The position numbers were made by a program, and so were the translations under genes. The notes beneath the pieces are model-generated. The model was not told the DNA's origin. It worked only from the letters and a program-made list of their open reading frames with translations, and ran no database searches. A stretch of DNA of 31,920 bases from an uncultured Alistipes sp. (GTDB lineage Bacteria > Bacteroidota > Bacteroidia > Bacteroidales > Rikenellaceae): contig CATKXN010000017.1 in assembly GCA_949840605.1 (NCBI GenBank), positions 1-31,920 of the forward strand, in the 5' to 3' direction. This document shows positions 30,313-31,920 of this stretch, piece by piece. The number at the start of each line of letters is the position of its first letter. The stretch's first letter is position 1.

Positions 30313-31920
30313 ATGAAAAATTTGATAAAATACCTGCTGCTGGCACTCATCGCCGGTTTCCAGGTCATCGCCTGCGGCAGCGACGGCAAAGAGGGTCCTG
30401 CGAACGACTTCGACATCCGGTTCGCCGTCCCGGCGTCGGCAGACATACCCGAGGGTGGTGATTACACCTTCGCGGTACAAGGCGAGGGGGGGGGAAATCT
30501 CCGTTAATATCCGATACATTCATTCTGGAGTCGGACACAGGGATCTCCTACGTCTGCCCCATCATCCATACCTCTTCCGAAAGTTTCACCGTCCGGCTGG
30601 CCCGGGAGTGTGAAACGGGTTACTACAATGTCTCCGTCAGACGGGACACGCGGAAAAAGTCGTTCGGAAGAATCTTCATCAACATCGTCGAGGACATAGG
30701 GTTCAAACCCGATGCCGGCACAACGGTCTACGGAATCGTTTCGTCGGCCGAAGGCGGCGTGCCCGATGTCGTGGTCTCCGACGGCGCGGAGGTCGCCGTG
30801 ACCAATCGGGAGGGCATCTACCAGCTCCGGTCCGCCAAGAAACGGGGCTATGTCTTCATTTCCGTTCCGAGCGGTTACGAGGTTCCGGCCGACGGCGTGC
30901 TTCCGCGTCTCCATTATACGCTCAAGGGCGGCCCCGGCGTCGTCGAAAGAGCGGACTTCCAACTCCGGAAGATCGACGGCCAGGACACCTACAAAGTCTT
31001 CATGCTCGGCGACATGCACCTGGCCAACCGCACCAACGACAGCCGGCAGTTCGCCGAATTCACCTCCGACCTCTCCGATTACATGGCCCGCCACAAGGGG
31101 GAGAAAATGTATGCCATCACCCTGGGAGACATGACCTGGGACCTCTACTGGTATTCGAACAACTTCTCCTTTCCCCAGTACCTGAACGCCGTCAACTCCC
31201 GGCTCAGGGACCTGCAGATATTCCATACCATGGGCAACCACGACAACGACTTCAAAGCCACGTCGGATTACGGCGCAGCTGTCGCCTACGTGGACCGGAT
31301 CGCCCCGACCTACTACTCCTTCAATATCGGCAGGGTGCATTACGTCGTCATGGACGACATCGACTGCAGCGGTTACGACGGCAGCGAATCCCGCAACTAC
31401 GTCAAAAGCCTCTCCGGCGAACAACTCGACTGGCTCGCCAAGGACCTGGCGCATGTGGACAAGCAGACTCCCCTCGTCATCACCATGCACGCGCAGGTAT
31501 TCTATCCGACGACTCTCGGATTCAAGATCGACCACGACGCGGCCAACACCGCACGGCTTTTCGACATCCTGAACGGATACCGCGTCCATTTCGTGACGGG
31601 ACATACGCACATGATGTTCAACGTGACGCCCGAAGCCTCCGTCGTGGGCGGGCGGAATTTCCGGGAACACAACTCCGGTTCGGTATGCGCCTCGTGGTGG
31701 TGGTCGGGCAACCTCACCCCCGGGGTCCACGTCGGCACCGACGGCACTCCGGGCGGTTACGGCGTCTGGGACATCTCCGGCACCGATTTCAAATGGCTCT
31801 ACAAATCGACCGGATGGCCCGAAGACTACCAGTTCCGCAGCTACGACCTGAATGACGTGCACTTCTCGACGGCCGATGTCCCGCTGATGCCCGAAAACGT
31901 TCCCGCGGCAGTCAAAAACG
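30313..31920 (+). pseudogene. Calcineurin-like metallophosphoesterase lipoprotein, frame broken at a G9 tract, 3'-truncated
   Basis: Translation from ATG 30313 gives a lipoprotein signal (..FQVIACGSDG, Cys21) and the start of a beta-rich domain, but stops at 30507 just after nine G. The frame one base earlier continues open from the tract to the window edge. It encodes the rest of that domain, a MetallophosN-like beta-sandwich (TVYGIVSSAEGGVPDVVVSDG), and the phosphoesterase domain with all metal motifs: GDMH (from 31009), GDMTWD, MGNHDND, TMHAQV and GHTHMM. A MetallophosC-like region (SGSVCASWWWSG, YGVWDISGTDFKW) follows. A tract of 7 or 10 G would restore one frame. Such lipoproteins act on phosphoesters at the envelope; the substrate is unknown. 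This could be a phase-off state, a decayed gene or a homopolymer read error. The gene has its own promoter and no neighbour in the visible window. Confidence 0.8.
30486..30494 (+). repeat. Homopolymeric G9 tract at the frameshift point
   Basis: Nine consecutive G fall within codons 58-61 of the lipoprotein gene. The signal-peptide frame and the enzyme frame meet here: adding one G or removing two would fuse them. Confidence 0.95.

Noticed and set aside
30486..30494. Programmed ribosomal frameshift at the G run
   Set aside because: It cannot be excluded, but no downstream stimulatory hairpin or pseudoknot was recognised, and slippage of the DNA or RNA polymerase on nine G is simpler.
1..31920. 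tRNA, rRNA, phage or transposase genes
   Set aside because: No cloverleaf, rRNA segment, integrase or transposase was recognised by reading both strands; a dedicated search would be needed to exclude small RNAs.

Overview
The window reads as chromosomal DNA of a GC-rich member of the Bacteroidales, most likely Alistipes or a relative. The reasons are tandem SusC/SusD pairs, many Cys-lipoproteins, promoters of the Bacteroidota type (TTTG, then about 19-20 bases, then TAnnTTTG), an almost complete lack of Shine-Dalgarno sequences, and coding DNA that looks roughly 60% GC. The genus is an inference from composition and gene style and was not tested by a search.

Region 1 (1-16016, minus strand) is a polysaccharide utilisation locus (PUL) read right to left as one tight operon. 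The order is susC (15903), susD, a second and different susC, a second susD, a DUF1735-type surface lipoprotein, two GH50-like (agarase-family) clan GH-A glycoside hydrolases, and two PKD-domain lipoproteins, the last cut by the window edge. Gene spacings run from an 8-bp overlap to 28 bp. Almost every component is present twice: importer pair, hydrolase, and PKD/carbohydrate-binding lipoprotein. The likely division of labour is surface capture by the SusD, DUF1735 and PKD proteins, cutting by the surface hydrolase, outer-membrane import through the SusC channels, and further cutting in the periplasm by the non-lipidated hydrolase. No HTCS, ECF-sigma/anti-sigma or AraC regulator lies beside it. 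A 26-bp near-perfect palindrome sits just upstream of the predicted promoter.

Region 2 (16053-20343, minus strand) holds housekeeping genes: a PAP2-like membrane protein, rpoN (sigma-54) and asnS. They are separated by short intergenic regions unusually rich in repeats: a Rho-independent terminator, two 67-bp tandem repeats, a roughly 107-bp palindromic MITE-like element, a structured imperfect inverted repeat and two 62-bp hairpin repeats.

Region 3 (20341-30018, plus strand) starts at a hairpin element flanked by two identical TATCTTTG promoter boxes. It encodes a GH2-like protein that lacks catalytic residues, rlmH, a LuxR-type regulator with a receiver-like domain lacking its Asp, a TonB-dependent receptor with a small lipoprotein carrying an exact 36-bp tandem duplication, nadC, an LTA-synthase-like membrane sulfatase-fold enzyme, and a DUF2156-GNAT fusion. 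It ends at a strong terminator.

Region 4 (30019-31920) is an AT-rich promoter region followed by a lipoprotein metallophosphoesterase. Its reading frame is broken at a run of nine G, so it is either a phase-variable gene switched off, a pseudogene, or a base-calling error. It runs off the right edge.
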